Assembly (NCBI RefSeq): GCF_029784135.1 | Contig: NC_073745.1 | Coordinates: 99,665,333-99,729,332 of the forward strand | Direction of reading: 5' to 3' | DNA: 64,000 nt | Origin: Toxorhynchites rutilus septentrionalis | Taxonomy: Eukaryota > Arthropoda > Insecta > Diptera > Culicidae | Program-made: the position numbers and the translations under genes | The notes under the pieces: model-generated | Database searches by the model: none | The model's input: only the letters and a program-made list of their open reading frames with translations | Told to the model about the DNA's origin: nothing | Part shown: piece after piece, positions 11,648 through 22,776 of the stretch | Layout of the letters: the number at the start of each line of letters is the position of its first letter | How positions within the stretch are numbered: position 1 is the first letter of the stretch

Positions 11648-12217
11648 AACTTGAAATCAGCCTTTGATAGAGTTGATTACGGAATTCTACTGGAACGATT
11701 AGGAAAAATCGGTGTCTTCGCAGATCTAATTGACTAGTTTGAATCATACCTTACGAGTCGTAGGCTCACGGTTAGCATTGGCACAAGTGTTTCTCAAGTT
11801 CGTGATAATGGCATCTCATTTACAATTCGATTACACTACGACGACTTGATTCTAAAGCCAAACGACAGCTGGGATTTATGTTTGAAATATCGCGAGAATT
11901 TAACAACCCACTTTGCCTCCGGTCTCTATACTGCTCTCTGGAGCGAGCAATTTTGGAATCCAATTCTATAGTTTGGTGCCCACTTCAGACAACATCGACT
12001 GCTAGAATCTAGGCAATACAGCCGATACAATGCAGCGCACCTACGTCTTCCGTGGCGAGATCCGATGAACCTTCCCCGATACGAAGATCGATGTCGATTG
12101 CAGACACTGGAGCAGAGAAGAAGCATTGATCAAGCTGTGTTTGTTGTAAACATTTTCAACGGTAAAGTGGATGCACCGGAATTATTGAAACAGCTTAATA
12201 TCTACGCTCATGAATGA
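11648..12217 (+). pseudogene. Non-LTR reverse transcriptase relic
   Basis: The first part reads LKSAFDRVDYGILLERLGKIG, the motif around the first catalytic aspartate of a LINE polymerase, then ESYLTSRRLTVSIGTSVSQ. A deletion removes the ADD motif. The second part resembles the C-terminal region: QLGFMFEISREFNNPLCLRSLYCSLERAILES, then LPWRDPMNLPRYEDRCRL...LLKQLNIYA ending at a stop at 12215-12217. Several in-frame stops and frameshifts are present. It belongs to a family without visible RNase H (CR1/Jockey-like by feel); the clade is not assigned. Confidence 0.65.
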
Positions 12218-14803
12218 ATGCTTCGCCAACGGAACATTCTGCTGCCAATTAGCATCACTGATAAATAAATAATGTTTTGACGTAGAACTATGTCTTTCAG
12301 GAAGGGTGTCAAATCAGATTTCACGTTTTTGTGGAATAAAGTTAACGTTAATAACTATTTTCACAGCGAACAAATTTTGATACTCTAAGATTCGTTTGAT
12401 ATACTATACAGTACGATCCACTAATGCCTAAACAGTTTAAATTAATGAAAACAGCATTCTCATTTTCCCATACATTTGCTCTGCCGATTTGTGTGCATTC
12501 CCGAACAGAGCTGTCCATAACGAGCAACTGATACATTCGTTTTTGCCCCTTTTCAACATATTTGGTTTAAATGAGCCATCCGCGATTTGAAGCCACACCA
12601 CTTCTCGTTTGGTGGTCATCGAAGCAACATGGTTGCCGCAGAGTATCCAGCGGGAGAGGATTGTTTTATTGTCGGGTGAAGGAGGGATATGGTATAGAGT
12701 TTCTTTTCACAAGGGGATCTTCTCAGGGCTAGAGGCGGAAACCAAAAATAGAATAGAATGAAAACACATATGCGAGTGAACTAGCATAACACAACGAGCG
12801 GATATCATTCTTGCCTAATGCTAATTTCACACACATACACACAGCTCGATACAAGGAGCTGGAAGCCTTCTGACAAAGAAGAGCAGCATACGAGAATGTT
12901 TTATGCTAGTGCAGATATGGAAGATTATTCAGAATATAGATATACACTGCATTCATTCCGATAAACGTATGTTTCATGCAGAGATCGAAATCCTCGCTCG
13001 GATGCACGATAAATATTCAATCAATCAATCTAGTTTTCGATGAACCGTGTATTGTTGATATGTTCGTCTCTTCGTTTTCACCGAAAATTCTTTTTCAGAG
13101 AGAAAGAGATGTGGAAAATTTCGTTCTCGGAAGTTCAACGAGAATGGTTTTTCGTCTCTCATTTGGTACTGAAAATATGGAGCGAAAAATCATAGCTAAC
13201 TTTACCAACGTTAATCTGTTAGGACAGCGTCCAAACGATCTGCATTTGGACAGCGTCTGAATTGTACAAATATTAATCCATTTCATGTTCACTTCACGAT
13301 GAAACCCAATATTGCCGCATATTTTCATGCAATGTTTTCAGCTGTACTGAAGAAGTGAAAAACCATTAGTCACATCAAGGAGTCACTGAAAACGAAACCA
13401 TTTTTCGGCAATCATAACTCACCGAAAAATAAAAATCGGCTTTGCGTTTCTCGCGAGAATCGAAGTGAGCGTATAACATTCTCTCGCCTCCTATATTCTC
13501 ATCTATTTATCCCTGTGGGTGAAAACGGATGTTTTTCGTCTCAAATCGGCGAGCATTTCGATCTCTGGTTTCATGAAAGTATGCTTTCAAATTCCAGCAG
13601 GTTAAACTTACTGTTGCATGTTGTGGGGTTCGAGCGGAATATAGGAGCAAAAGTTCATAGTTTGTGATCGATATCTCTGAGTGAGAAGGAGAAAGTCTGA
13701 TGCGAGTTGAACCAAATAAACGAGAGTGCTGATAGCTTTCGACTCTACTCGACCATTTTGAGTTTACTGAAGTAATAAAAAATTAAATAGCTAAAAAATA
13801 TTACAAAATTTTCGATGCATTCTAAAATAATATCCGAAGTGATAAACAAGTGGATTGAATAATATAATTCCGTAGTTCTACATCGAAAACTTCGGTCGTG
13901 TTCTAGATACAACCCATTACAATTTTTTTGCTCTAAAATCACCATATTACTTAAGATGATATGGTGATTTCTTAAATTGGAAAGAGTTTGATATAGAAAT
14001 TACATTTATCCATTATTCATTAATTTATCATTATTGCATTATTCTGCGTAATCCTGCATAATAAATCCCTAATCCCTGGCAAAAAAACATACATTGATCG
14101 AATTCACTGAAAAATCTGATGGGAGCGTAGCTAAGAAAACGCCAACATTAAGAGGTATTTCAATGTAGAGGCACGAATTTCGGACGTTTTTTCGAGTTAC
14201 GAAGAAATAAAACAAATAATATTTTTACTATCCATTATATCATTATTTGTTTATCTATCTTTTAACAGTTAACAAAAATTGAACGGGAAAAAATATGCAT
14301 TATTAGAATAGTTACAAGCTGATGAAGTGAGACGATTAAAAAACGCAAAGAAAAAAAACAACTTTGCCATGGCGTACACGATTCCACCCCTTCTATTTAT
14401 CTGGAACAAAAAATCGAACAGATTCTGAATTAGTGAAAATGTAAAAATGTTTTTTGACAAAATGATGGTTGTTTAAAAAAACGTGCTGTTTAAATAGTTT
14501 TTCTATGTTACCCAATTTTTTTTTTTAAATAGTTAAATTCAAAAATTATGTTTTTCACTTGATCCATGATCCAAAAATTTACTCTAAAGAATAATGTGTT
14601 ACAGTTTGATCGCCCTCATTGTATCCACACGAGGATTGGGCGATCTTGGATCGATATCTGAAAAATAGAACTTTTCCATTTTGATTTCCGATTTTTTTTG
14701 GATCGATTTTTTGTACTCAAAAATACGCGAGAAACCATCTTTTTTATTTCGATTTTTTTGATCTTAGAATAACTTTTTGTAGATTTGTTTTTCAGTGTAC
14801 ATT
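12218..14803. other. Non-coding stretch with one GACGTAG palindrome
   Basis: No supported gene in about 2.6 kb. At 12279-12294 lies GACGTAGAACTATGTC, a variant of the palindrome found beside histone relics elsewhere in the window. The region 12880-13760 is less AT-rich and has several short open frames without recognisable domains. Nothing else was identified. Confidence 0.35.
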
Positions 14804-15130
14804 AGGGTGCCAATGAACGTATGGTAAAAAATCGACCCCAAAATTTCAAAAAGTTACCCTATACAAAATTTTACCACCTCGAAAAAACACCCTGTGCCAA
14901 ATATCAGTTCAATCGGACTTAAGGGAGAGTGGCGCAAAGCAGTCAAAGTTTGAGTTTGTTGAAAACCGAGAGGGGAGTAAAGGAAATCGGGGTTTTCGAA
15001 AAAAAAATGTTGATGCCAAATGTCTTAAAATTTCATGAAACGAAATTTTAGGCAAATTTTTTCTTCGAAATGACACTAGATCATTTCGAAAAAAAAAATT
15101 GCCAAAAATTTACACTCTGGGACTTTTTTT
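14804..15130. repeat. Dispersed repeat (GTTGATGCCAAATGTCTTAA family)
   Basis: The stretch with CATTAGGGTGCCAATGAACG, then TTTGAGTTTGTTGAAAACCGA and ATGTTGATGCCAAATGTC recurs in shorter form at 17900-18010 in the same orientation. No coding capacity; probably a MITE or foldback fragment. The two copies lie outside both ends of the pogo-like element (15232-17850), so that element may have inserted into this repeat. Confidence 0.55.
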
Positions 15131-15430
15131 TGGAGTACGAGACGAAACGTATGGTTTTAAGTGCCAATCAAAATAATTATCTCGATTCTTCGTTCGGAAC
15201 TTGTTGCGAAATGTTTATTTGCACGATAATGTACAGTGATGCTTCTGAATCCGGACGCTTTTTAATCCGGACACTTTTTCATTACATTCAATATCATGCC
15301 AAAACCATGACATTTACTGCATGTTGAATTAATGTGACTGGTATCTAGCTGTTAACAAAAAATATAAAACATCAAAAATCAATGTTAATTTTACAAACCC
15401 ATGTCCGGAATAAAAAGCACATTCAGAAAA

Positions 15431-15575
15431 TGCCTTCAAATGCGGAAGGCCAAAAGTTGACGATTATATTTCTCATTGAAGGAGTTGCATAAGGGTATGT
15501 TAGAAGCCTTAGTATGGAGTGTGGAGCAAAGATTTTCGATTCGGGAAACTGCTAAACTCTTCGGTATACAGGACG
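15431..15575 (+). pseudogene. Pogo-type transposase N-terminus (psq HTH), truncated
   Basis: The ATG at 15431 opens MPSNAEGQKLTIIF. After a frameshift, LVWSVEQRFSIRETAKLFGIQ follows, typical in spacing for the helix-turn-helix of psq/CENP-B/pogo DNA-binding domains. The frame ends where unrelated repeat sequence begins near 15575. No catalytic domain is seen. It supports calling the surrounding inverted-repeat element pogo-like. It is a pseudogene. Confidence 0.5.
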
Positions 15576-15787
15576 GGGTCGATTATATGACCCGTTTGTA
15601 TGTACGTGGGTAGCTTTGTAACTTTGTCTGTAGCGCTGTCCCACATTAATAGATATTTTATCCCCTTCCTGTTGACCGATTGATCTGAAATTTGGAACAC
15701 ACCTTCATCTCTGCAGTCATTATAAAACTGCGTATTTCATGATCTTGAAATATAATAATATCCGCTATAAAATATAAAATATAAATA

Positions 15788-17084
15788 TTAGGCTGTCAAA
15801 AAAGTCCTGCGTTATTTTTTTTTGAATTTTCATTTGTTCATAAAATTAGTTACAATCATCTGTTTTAAGTCAAATATGCGCCGTTTTGTTCGATGACTTG
15901 TTCCCAACGAGATGCCAACTTCATAATACCCCTGTTATAGAAGCTCGCTTCCTTATTGGCAAAAAACTCGGATAGCCAATTTTCACAGGCCTCTTTTGTG
16001 GCTAACTTCTGGCTACCTAGCTCGTTCGCCATGGACAAAAACAGGTGGTAGTCACTTGGTGCAAGGTCCGGACTATACGGCGGATGCAAAAGAACATCCC
16101 ATCCGAGCTCCCGGAACTTCTGGCGCGTCACCAAAGAAGTGTGTGGCCTGGCGTTGTCCTGATGGAAGACAATGCGGCCTCTGTTTATCAAAGATGGCCT
16201 CTTCTTCATGAGTGCTACCTTCAAGCGGTCCAGTTGTTGGCAGTACAGGTCCGAATTGAGCGTTTGGCCATAGGGAAGCAGCTCATAATAGATTATTCCT
16301 TGACAACCCTACCAAACACACAGCAGAACCTTCCTGGCCGTTAATGAGGGCTTGGCCACCGTCTGAGCCGCTTCAGCGGGCTTCGACCACGACCGTTTGC
16401 GCTTCACGTTGTCGTAAGCGACCCACTTTTCATCGCCAGTCACCATCCGCTTCAGAAACGGGTCGATTTTGTTGCGATTCAGCAGCGATTCACATGCGTC
16501 GATACGGTCAAAGATGTTTTTTTGCGTCAACGTGTGTGGCACCCATACATCGAGCTTCTTTGTGAATTCAAGCTTCTTCAAATGGTTAATAACGGTTTGA
16601 TGACTTATCCCCATCCCCATTGATGACTTATCCCGATGCTACGGCTGCTACTATGCCGGTCTTTCTCGGCTAATTCAGCGATTCTGTCGCAATTTTCGAC
16701 GACAGGCCTTCTGGAGCGTGGCGCATCTTCGACGACCTCTACACCAGAACGAAAACGTTGAAACCATCGTTGTGCGGTGGAAATGGAAACTGTATCGGGT
16801 CCATAAACTGCACAAATTTTATTGGCAGCTTGAGATGCATTTTTGCCTTTGTCATAGTAGTACTGTAAAATATGTCGGATTTTCTCTTTATTTTGCTCCA
16901 TATTTGCGACACTATAACTCACGAACGACTTAACCAAACAAAACACTGTCAAGGACTATATTATAGCGCGCAAAAATACCTTTCCAACAAGCTATAGTAT
17001 GACTCGATACAATGAATACAACTAGAACTACGCGCTTACAACGACACCTCGCGGAAATACCGCAGGACTTTTTTGACAGCCTAA
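15788..17084 (-). mobile_element. Mariner element, full length (1297 bp)
   Basis: Both ends read TTAGGCTGTCAAAAAAGTCC inwards, and the element is bordered by the TA target duplication (15786-15787 and 17085-17086). The length is normal for mariner. It encodes a single transposase on the minus strand, broken at two places. It sits inside another repeat rich in ATCCGCTATAAAATGGC, which lies inside the pogo-like element, so it was the last of the three to arrive. Confidence 0.93.
15865..16901 (-). pseudogene. Mariner transposase (DD34D), nearly intact
   Basis: The transposase would bind the element's ends and cut and rejoin it at TA sites in the nucleus. The start codon is taken at 16901 (MEQNKEKIRHILQYYYDKG). 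The N-terminal helix-turn-helix covers roughly the first 110 residues. The catalytic triad is present: TGDEKW, HQDNARPH and SPDLAPSDYH, with the last two aspartates at the mariner spacing of 34. Total length would be about 345 residues, normal for the family. Two lesions stop it: a frameshift at 16598-16634, where the short duplicated string TGATGACTTATCCC replaces original sequence, and an in-frame TAG at 16307-16309 where tryptophan is expected. Confidence 0.9.
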
Positions 17085-17089
17085 TATAT

Positions 17090-17500
17090 GATATCCGCTA
17101 TAAAATGGCGGATTTCATATTTTCTCTAAGCCCCATCAATATGTGTAATGTAAATCCAAAATGGCCGCCACTACAAGATGGCGCCATATTTTTTTTCAAA
17201 ACCCCATCAATATGGGTATCAAACGAAAAGGGCTTGACAAGAAGAACACAGTTATTTATGAAAAATTCAAATCCAAAATGACCGCCACCACAAAATGGCG
17301 CCATATATATGTTTTTCCAAACCTGATGGGGTTTAGAGAAAATATGTAATCCGCCATTTTGTAGCGACCGCCATCTTGGATTTACATTTCTCATTAACTA
17401 CTGTATTCTACTAATCAAGCCCTTTCATTTGATACCCATATTGATAGGATTTTGAAAAAAAAAAACATATATGGCGCCATCTTGTAGTGGTCATATTAAT
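17090..17500. repeat. GGCGCCAT-rich dyad repeat
   Basis: Repeated blocks ATCCAAAATGGCCGCC, ACAAGATGGCGCCATAT and CCCATCAATATGGGTATCAA occur in both orientations, so that 17098-17300 roughly mirrors 17310-17500. Related text (ATATCCGCTATAAAAT) borders the mariner on its other side at 15765. It is probably one repeat element split by the mariner. Confidence 0.6.
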
Positions 17501-17899
17501 AAAAAACTTTTGTACCAAACGTGTTTCCATTTAGTCCCGCTACTTATGACGCACCCAGTCATAAGTTCTACAATAATTAATAAATAATTTCTCTCAAAGA
17601 ATTCCAAAGAATACATGTGTCCGATTTAAAGGCAAAAGTGTCCGGATTTAAAATCACGACACGATGAAAGAAATTTCAAATTTTGAACAAGTATAACATG
17701 ATTTTGTGGAATTATGTGGTTCATAACTTAGATGAAGGCCTCCTAATTCTATAAGAACGCTAATTTTTCATGCTATGATATGTCAATATTTTTTAGTAGT
17801 TGAAGTTATATTCGTAAGCGCTTAAGCGTCCGGATTTCGATGCACTACTATACCCTATGCAAAATATTAGCTAATTCGAACTTCATTTATTAGTGTAGC

Positions 17900-18060
17900 A
17901 GACGTTAAAATTTGAGTTTTTTGAAAACCGAAAAATCACCGGAAACCGGAGTTTTAAAAAAAATGTTGATGCCAAATGTCTTAAAATTACATGACACATC
18001 GAGATGTCTTAAAATTGCATGTATTTGTATTTGTATTATTAAAGAAAAGACGAAACCAAT
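17900..18060. repeat. Partial copy of the 14804-15130 repeat
   Basis: Contains TTTGAGTTTTTTGAAAACCG and ATGTTGATGCCAAATGTC in the same order and orientation as the copy near 14950-15040, followed by a local duplication of ATGTCTTAAAATT. Confidence 0.55.
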
Positions 18061-19190
18061 ATAGAGTAAGTCGATAAATTCTCTTAATAAGTACATCGAT
18101 CCTCACGCCGTTCAGAAAATCGATGCATCAAAACCCAATCCTAATCCACACCTCTTACCCGGTCACAGGTCGTTCACTTCAATTTCCAGTCATCAAAAGT
18201 TCATACTTGCAGCAACCAACATTGGATAGTTGTTCAATCGCATTATTTCCACTCGAGCAACTTTTATCGATACTGAATCATCCGACCCAAACATTAGGCG
18301 GCGTGGAGGCGAATGACCGCAAGCGCGAAAAAACAAAACCAGAACCTGGAACGATCGCGGTTCGAAAAGTTCCATTCCTATTTTTAGACAAATGCCTTTC
18401 TTCGGCGGCGGTATAACTCTCGGACTTGGACGCGTCAACATGTCTCACATAGTGCAGCGCCCATCGAGTATCATCGCTGCGATCGTGTCATGTCATCGCA
18501 TCGAATGAAATGATTTACTGCCCACTTCTGGTAACAACTACGTCTCGATAATTTTTGATACGCGTCGATGACGCGGGTGTCGCGTTTCTTTTTCAAAACT
18601 GTGCACCCGGCCTATCGGATAAAATCCGATTCTGGTAAGCACCAAGATTGGCCAACTCTTTAGAGAGTGAAAATAGTTGCACGATATATTTTAAATCAGA
18701 GAAATTGTGATACCAAATCAGGATTGATTATGATTACAGATGACATCTATATATATAATTCTATTGATTCCGATCATTACTATCTCTCAATTGCTATGAT
18801 TTATGCAGGGCTTCGTAGTACCTCATTATCCGATGTTTTAGTAACAACAAAACTGAGCAATTTCCATATGGTTGAATCTGCATCATCTGCATAATTTTGA
18901 ACCAATAATAAGTCAATCAGACAATGAGATATTATTGAGAACAAAAGAACTATCAAATGTTCCCTTCCCGCGATTCTTAATGATGTCCATCGGATTCTGT
19001 TTAATGTTTTCTCTCGTTTCAAACTTGGTTTATTTTCATACCCCTTCCTCAATACTTGATTGTCAAAACAAGCAGATCCAACCCTAGTGCACTATGTTTA
19101 TGCTATTTCTCTTATCATTATTGTGTATAGAAGGAGTTTTCTATGTTTAAGTTCTTTGTTTAAGAATTGATTTTCAATTTTATCAGTTCA
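18061..19190. other. Non-coding stretch, partly GC-richer
   Basis: No supported gene. 18290-18640 is richer in G and C than its surroundings and has CpG-rich parts (CGCGTCGATGACGCGGGTGTCGCG), which in this AT-rich DNA can mark regulatory or old exonic sequence. I see no domain or splice pattern convincing enough to call. Confidence 0.3.
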
Positions 19191-19204
19191 AAGAAGAAGT
19201 ATTA

Positions 19205-19634
19205 GGGCCCCCATTGACCATCTTTGTGTTGTTACAGAATAACTACGTCCACGCAACAATCATCAGCGATGGAGATCGATCCACGGTCGAAATAAGATCG
19301 ATTCATCCATACAACTGCTCTGCTCTGCAGAAATATCGGGCTGCTGTTCTATAAATAACTCAACAATGGATCAACGACTGTCTCCGCTGTCCAGTCTTAA
19401 CTGTGGATAATGGAAGAACAGATAGAAAACTCTTTCGCCTAAATGGCTACTGTGTAAATATGTACCATTTGCAATGGTATATAAGGGAATACTCTAACGC
19501 CGAAAAATGGCAACTGTGTAATGTGCTAATTATAGATATGATAAATATATGACATGTACACGATTAAAATTCGGCTCTGTTACAGCTAAAATGCTAATGA
19601 GCCTAAAATAAACAAAAGGGATAAAAAAAATAAA
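19205..19634 (+). mobile_element. SINE, headless copy, 14-bp target duplication
   Basis: Flanked by the direct repeat AAGAAGAAGTATTA (19191-19204 and 19635-19648). The body matches the SINE at 58350-58850 but starts at GGGCCCCCATTGACC, exactly where the tRNA-like head ends in that copy. Near its 3' end is the pair GGCTC...GAGCC followed by AAAATAAAC and an A-rich tail, a design shared with the I-clade LINEs here. Confidence 0.85.
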
Positions 19635-20177
19635 AAGAAGAAGTATTATTTTTTTTTGACGTAGGACTACGTCTAACCGGAAGATATAGGGGGTGAAATG
19701 AAAATCTAGGCACTGAACAAGTAGGAAAAAAATGCAAGATTTGGAACGCTTATAACTCGAGCATTTCTCAATAGATCGCAAAGGTGTTTCCATCAATTGA
19801 TAGGAAATATATCTACGCATCTATCATAACGAATAACATTTCATTTTTCTTGAGATAAACAATTGAATAATTGTGAAATATCAAGCATTGTCCAAATGCA
19901 CTATGTGCCCATTTTTGATTGGTACATTTTGTGCTCCTCAAATCGTACCGACCAAAACGGGCAACCAGAGCAGCAGCGAAATAGAATGAAGCACGGTTGG
20001 GAAGGAAAAAGAAAAAAAAAGAACGAAACATTGGTCGCAGTCTCACACATGCGTAATGCTCGAGCTAGCCAGTCAGCTTAAAAATCCCCGCTCCGCTGCC
20101 GTAACGATCATTCTCATCCAAACCGTACACCACATCAGTTCGCATCACAACACATCAACAAACCAACCCAAGCAGCC

Positions 20178-20327
20178 ATGTCTGGACATGGCAAAGGAGG
20201 AAAAGTGAAGGGAAAGGCAAAATCCCGCTCGAACCGTGTTGGTCTGGAGTTTCCCGCAAGGGTAGCTAGGCCGAGCGCGGCATCGAGGGCGTTCGAAATG
20301 GTTTTTTTCCAAAATCACGAGTACTAA
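20178..20327 (+). pseudogene. Histone H2A pseudogene, N-terminal part
   Basis: Starts MSGHGKGGKVKGKAKSRSNR, which differs from animal H2A by Arg4 to His, then VGLEFP in place of AGLQFP. After the first 26 codons the match is lost: a run rich in Ala and Arg ends at a stop at 20325-20327, and the remaining core histone fold is missing. The leader (CAACAAACCAACCCAAGCAGCC) and the upstream CATCAGTTCGCATC look like a histone promoter. H2A is a nucleosome core protein; this copy cannot encode it. A histone-type stem-loop follows only 33 bases downstream, which suggests an internal deletion of most of the gene. Confidence 0.85.
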
Positions 20328-20359
20328 GTTTTCTAAATTGGAACCGTTCCATAAAACAA

Positions 20360-20375
20360 GGCGCTTTTCTGGGCC
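20360..20375 (+). promoter_or_regulatory. Histone mRNA 3' stem-loop (decayed)
   Basis: GGCGCTTTTCTGGGCC, followed by ATTAAACC. Compared with the canonical 6-bp stem and 4-base loop, one stem pair is mismatched and the A closing the loop is replaced by T. It lies directly behind the H2A N-terminal relic and matches the copy at 21449-21464 base for base except one position. Confidence 0.7.
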
Positions 20376-20593
20376 ATTAAACCTTTCAAAAAACAGTTTA
20401 CAACATACAGTTCAATGCTTTTTAAAACAATATCCAAAATAATAATAACACAAATAGATTTTTTTCATAATCCTGTTTTCCAGGATATGATGAGTATGAG
20501 AATTTGGCAGTTGTTCTGAGATTTTTGATGGTTGGGGACTTTCCCGATTATTTAATTTTCACCAATTCTTAAATTATTTCCAGATTGAAAGTA

Positions 20594-20819
20594 CAGTAAT
20601 TTACATTTAGTTCGACATTTAGCTAATGGAACGGTCATGTAATGCGTCGTATTTAGTTGGACATTTTTGTAAACATAGAGTTCGGGGTCCAAGTTATGAC
20701 CCCACATTGAAAGTCGACACTGTACCACTGTCATCCCAAATGTTCAATCACAGGTTAGAATCGCCTCCAATGCGACACTGAGTGGTGTTTCGGCACGTCG
20801 CATTAAATATAATTTACTG
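20594..20819. mobile_element. MITE, 226 bp, TA-flanked
   Basis: Imperfect terminal inverted repeats (CAGTAATTTACATTTAGTTCGAC against CAGTAAATTATATTTAATGCGAC) beside TA at both ends (20592-20593, 20820-20821). The interior (TTAGTTGGACATTTTTGTAAACAT and CAATGCGACACTGAGTGGTG) recurs in the MITE at 60090-60406. It sits between the two H2A relics. Confidence 0.7.
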
Positions 20820-21252
20820 TACAACATGTCACGAGCTGGATGGGAAGAAATTTTCCAACTGTGAAAGCTGTGGCGAGTGGCAAACGCAATCGTTAAACAG
20901 GAAGGTTTAGCCAAACAAGATGGGGATATCGAGTGATAACAAAACAATAAACTCTTTAGATTAAAGATAATTTTGTGATCCTGAAAAGGACTCTTTTTAG
21001 CCTGCATGTGAATCCAACGAGCGAACAAATCGTAATGAATGTATTTTTCTGCCATCGCTTCCTTTTAACGCTCTTTCGTTCGTCTCGTTGGACTCGCCCC
21101 TTTGGCTGAGTCTGCCGATTTGTCTCTATCCTGTGACCGTGTACCGCTAAAGTGCAAAACGTGCAGATCCGCTGAAAAACATATCATTCTCTTTCAAACC
21201 GTAAATCAGTGTGGTTGTATGGCATCGTTTCACATCACATCGCATCAACGGA

Positions 21253-21448
21253 TTGGTGCCGGAGCACCAGTATACCTAATAGCGGTTATAGAATTCCGGC
21301 CGCCGGAGTGCTCGAGTTGGCTTGCAAAACTGCTCACGACAATAAGAAAACCCGCCTACAGAACAGAGCACATTCGGTTCGGTGGCAACAACTAGTTTCA
21401 GCGAGTGCCAAACGCAATCGCGTGGCAAAACCAGCCACCGTAAAACAC
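21253..21448 (+). pseudogene. Histone H2A pseudogene, middle part, frameshifted
   Basis: GAGAPVYLIAVIEF matches the H2A core GAGAPVYLAAVMEY. A frameshift at about 21300 leads to AAGVLELACKTAHDNKKTR, matching AAEVLELAGNAARDNKKTR. The tail is scrambled and ends close to a histone stem-loop at 21449. It lacks the N-terminus, so it is not simply the other half of the relic at 20178: that relic already has its own 3' stem-loop. Two different H2A pseudogenes, or one duplicated and internally deleted, are both possible. Confidence 0.8.
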
Positions 21449-21464
21449 GGCGCTTTTCAGGGCC
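21449..21464 (+). promoter_or_regulatory. Histone mRNA 3' stem-loop
   Basis: GGCGCTTTTCAGGGCC followed by ATTAAACC. It has the TTTC loop and closing A of the conserved histone stem-loop with one mismatched stem pair. In working histone mRNAs this element replaces the poly(A) tail and binds SLBP. It follows the H2A core relic. Confidence 0.75.
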
Positions 21465-22249
21465 ATTAAACCTTTCAAAGAAGAGTTATTAAAAGTTTTT
21501 CACAATACCAATGCATTCTAAAGTGACATAATATGACATATAATATAAACTGATTTATTTTGTTTATGCTTGTTCTTGAACTTATTGGTTTGGGGTCTTT
21601 TAAATTGATCATTCAGTTTTCACATACCCATGCATGGTTTCCGAATTAAAAGTGGCTTCAAATTACAACACATTGTATGCAGGATGGCATTAACGAATTT
21701 TCTCGGTACCAAGAACTGCTTTCTTTAGTTGTTAACTGATGTTGAAAATTGACTGACGTTACATCTGCATTGTATAGAAACATAACAAAGGAGCAACCTG
21801 ATGAGCTATGTATTTCCTGCTGCTCTGTTCTTATTTTAAAGGACTTTAATCCTGTGTTAATTTACTGTTGGTTTTTCAGAACGCTTATAGCTCGTTTAAT
21901 TCTCGACAGATCGTAGAGTTAGTCTCCAAAACCTCAGTTCTTTTTCATTTCTATTTACTTTGTTCGCGGAGATACAATTCTAACAATTCATTCGTCTCCG
22001 AAACCACAGTTTAAGGTACGGTAATGTGCTCAATAGTGAAATATATGATAGTGAATGAGCTGATGACCACCTATGCATTCCCTATCACAGCCATCATTTT
22101 GATAGTACGATATGTGCATCGCCAAAAGATGCCCGGCGTTGAACATTTAATAAGTACAAAGCCTTCAGAAAAAAAATCAAGAATCAACTATGAGATAGTG
22201 AGAAAAAATTGAGAAAGTTTGTAAAAAAAAGCAAAAACACAACACAAAA
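21465..22249. other. Histone-spacer-like stretch
   Basis: No supported gene. GAACGCTTATAGCTCGTTTAATTCTCGACAG near 21880 resembles GAACGCTTATAACTCGAGCATTTCTCAATAG near 19748, so this looks like a second, diverged copy of the spacer that precedes the H2A relic. An open frame at 22024-22212 shows no known domain. Confidence 0.4.
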
Positions 22250-22265
22250 GGTTCTTTTCAGAACC
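22250..22265 (+). promoter_or_regulatory. Histone mRNA 3' stem-loop, perfect, no histone gene attached
   Basis: GGTTCTTTTCAGAACC forms a perfect 6-bp stem with a TTTC loop and is preceded by an A-rich stretch with CAACACAAAA, as in real histone 3' ends. No histone coding sequence is recognisable directly upstream. It implies that a histone gene (not H2A by its different stem) once ended here. Confidence 0.75.
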
Positions 22266-22545
22266 CCCAACATGTTCATAAAGATTAAACAGTAAACTAA
22301 TCCATTTTTCAGGTAGATAGGTAGGTATTCACGTAGGAGAAGAAAATAAAACAATATATTTAAAATATATATTTAGCAAAAGCTGTCCCCTTTGTATAGT
22401 CCTACGTCACTCCGGTTATGTCCTCGACATTACCCACCCGTCTTTTTGTTCCTTTATTTGTATTATAGAAGCTTCGAACTATGCGGATCATTCGTCTCTC
22501 TGAAACTACCACTTTGAGTAGAACTTTTTTTCTTTCTGCTTCGCT

Positions 22546-22776
22546 TCATCTCTTCAAAAAACATGATAACATTTTTCTGCAATCATACGAACATGGCAAA
22601 TAAAAAATATATTTATGATCATCACCATTTAATTTTAAATGGTGAAGTGACTTTTCCAAGTTTGGAAACAGAAAAAAGTCGCACGGGGCCAAATCTGGAG
22701 AATACAATGGATGAGGCAGCAGTTCGTAGTGCAATTCGACCAATTTGGCCGTGGCGACGGCGGAGTTTCCATTTTT
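22546..22776 (-). pseudogene. Mariner transposase fragment (third catalytic motif)
   Basis: On the minus strand the fragment reads VELHYELLPHPLYSPDLAPCDFFLFPNLEKSL, the block around the third catalytic aspartate of a mariner of a different subfamily from the two DD34D copies elsewhere in the window. The rest of the gene and the terminal repeats are missing, and the frame degenerates after LEKSLHHLKLN. It is a small relic. Confidence 0.75.

Larger units (their letters stand above)
15232..17850. mobile_element. Pogo-like DNA transposon with nested insertions
   Basis: The left end (TA at 15232, CAGTGATGCTTCTGAATCCGG...) and the right end, reversed (TAGTAGTGCATCGAAATCCGG...), form imperfect terminal inverted repeats of about 25 bases next to TA. 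Inside the left end is a start codon and a pogo/psq-type DNA-binding segment. The rest of the transposase is absent. The interior from about 15570 to 17500 is foreign: a short repeat rich in GGCGCCAT motifs and, within it, a mariner. The right flank 17600-17850 (GTGTCCGGATTTAAAATC) also occurs as a fragment at 57540-57790. Confidence 0.6.
19658..22408. other. Histone-derived block between inverted GACGTAG motifs
   Basis: The block begins with the palindrome GACGTAGGACTACGTC (19658-19673) and ends with the same motif reversed (ATAGTCCTACGTC, 22396-22408). Between them lie two pieces of a histone H2A gene, three histone-type 3' stem-loops, one MITE, and sequence resembling histone spacer. The same palindrome occurs next to a histone-type promoter at 29696 and around an H1-like remnant at 41481-43182. 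I infer a dispersed block copied from a histone gene cluster. The boundaries are inferred only from the motif pair. Confidence 0.45.
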
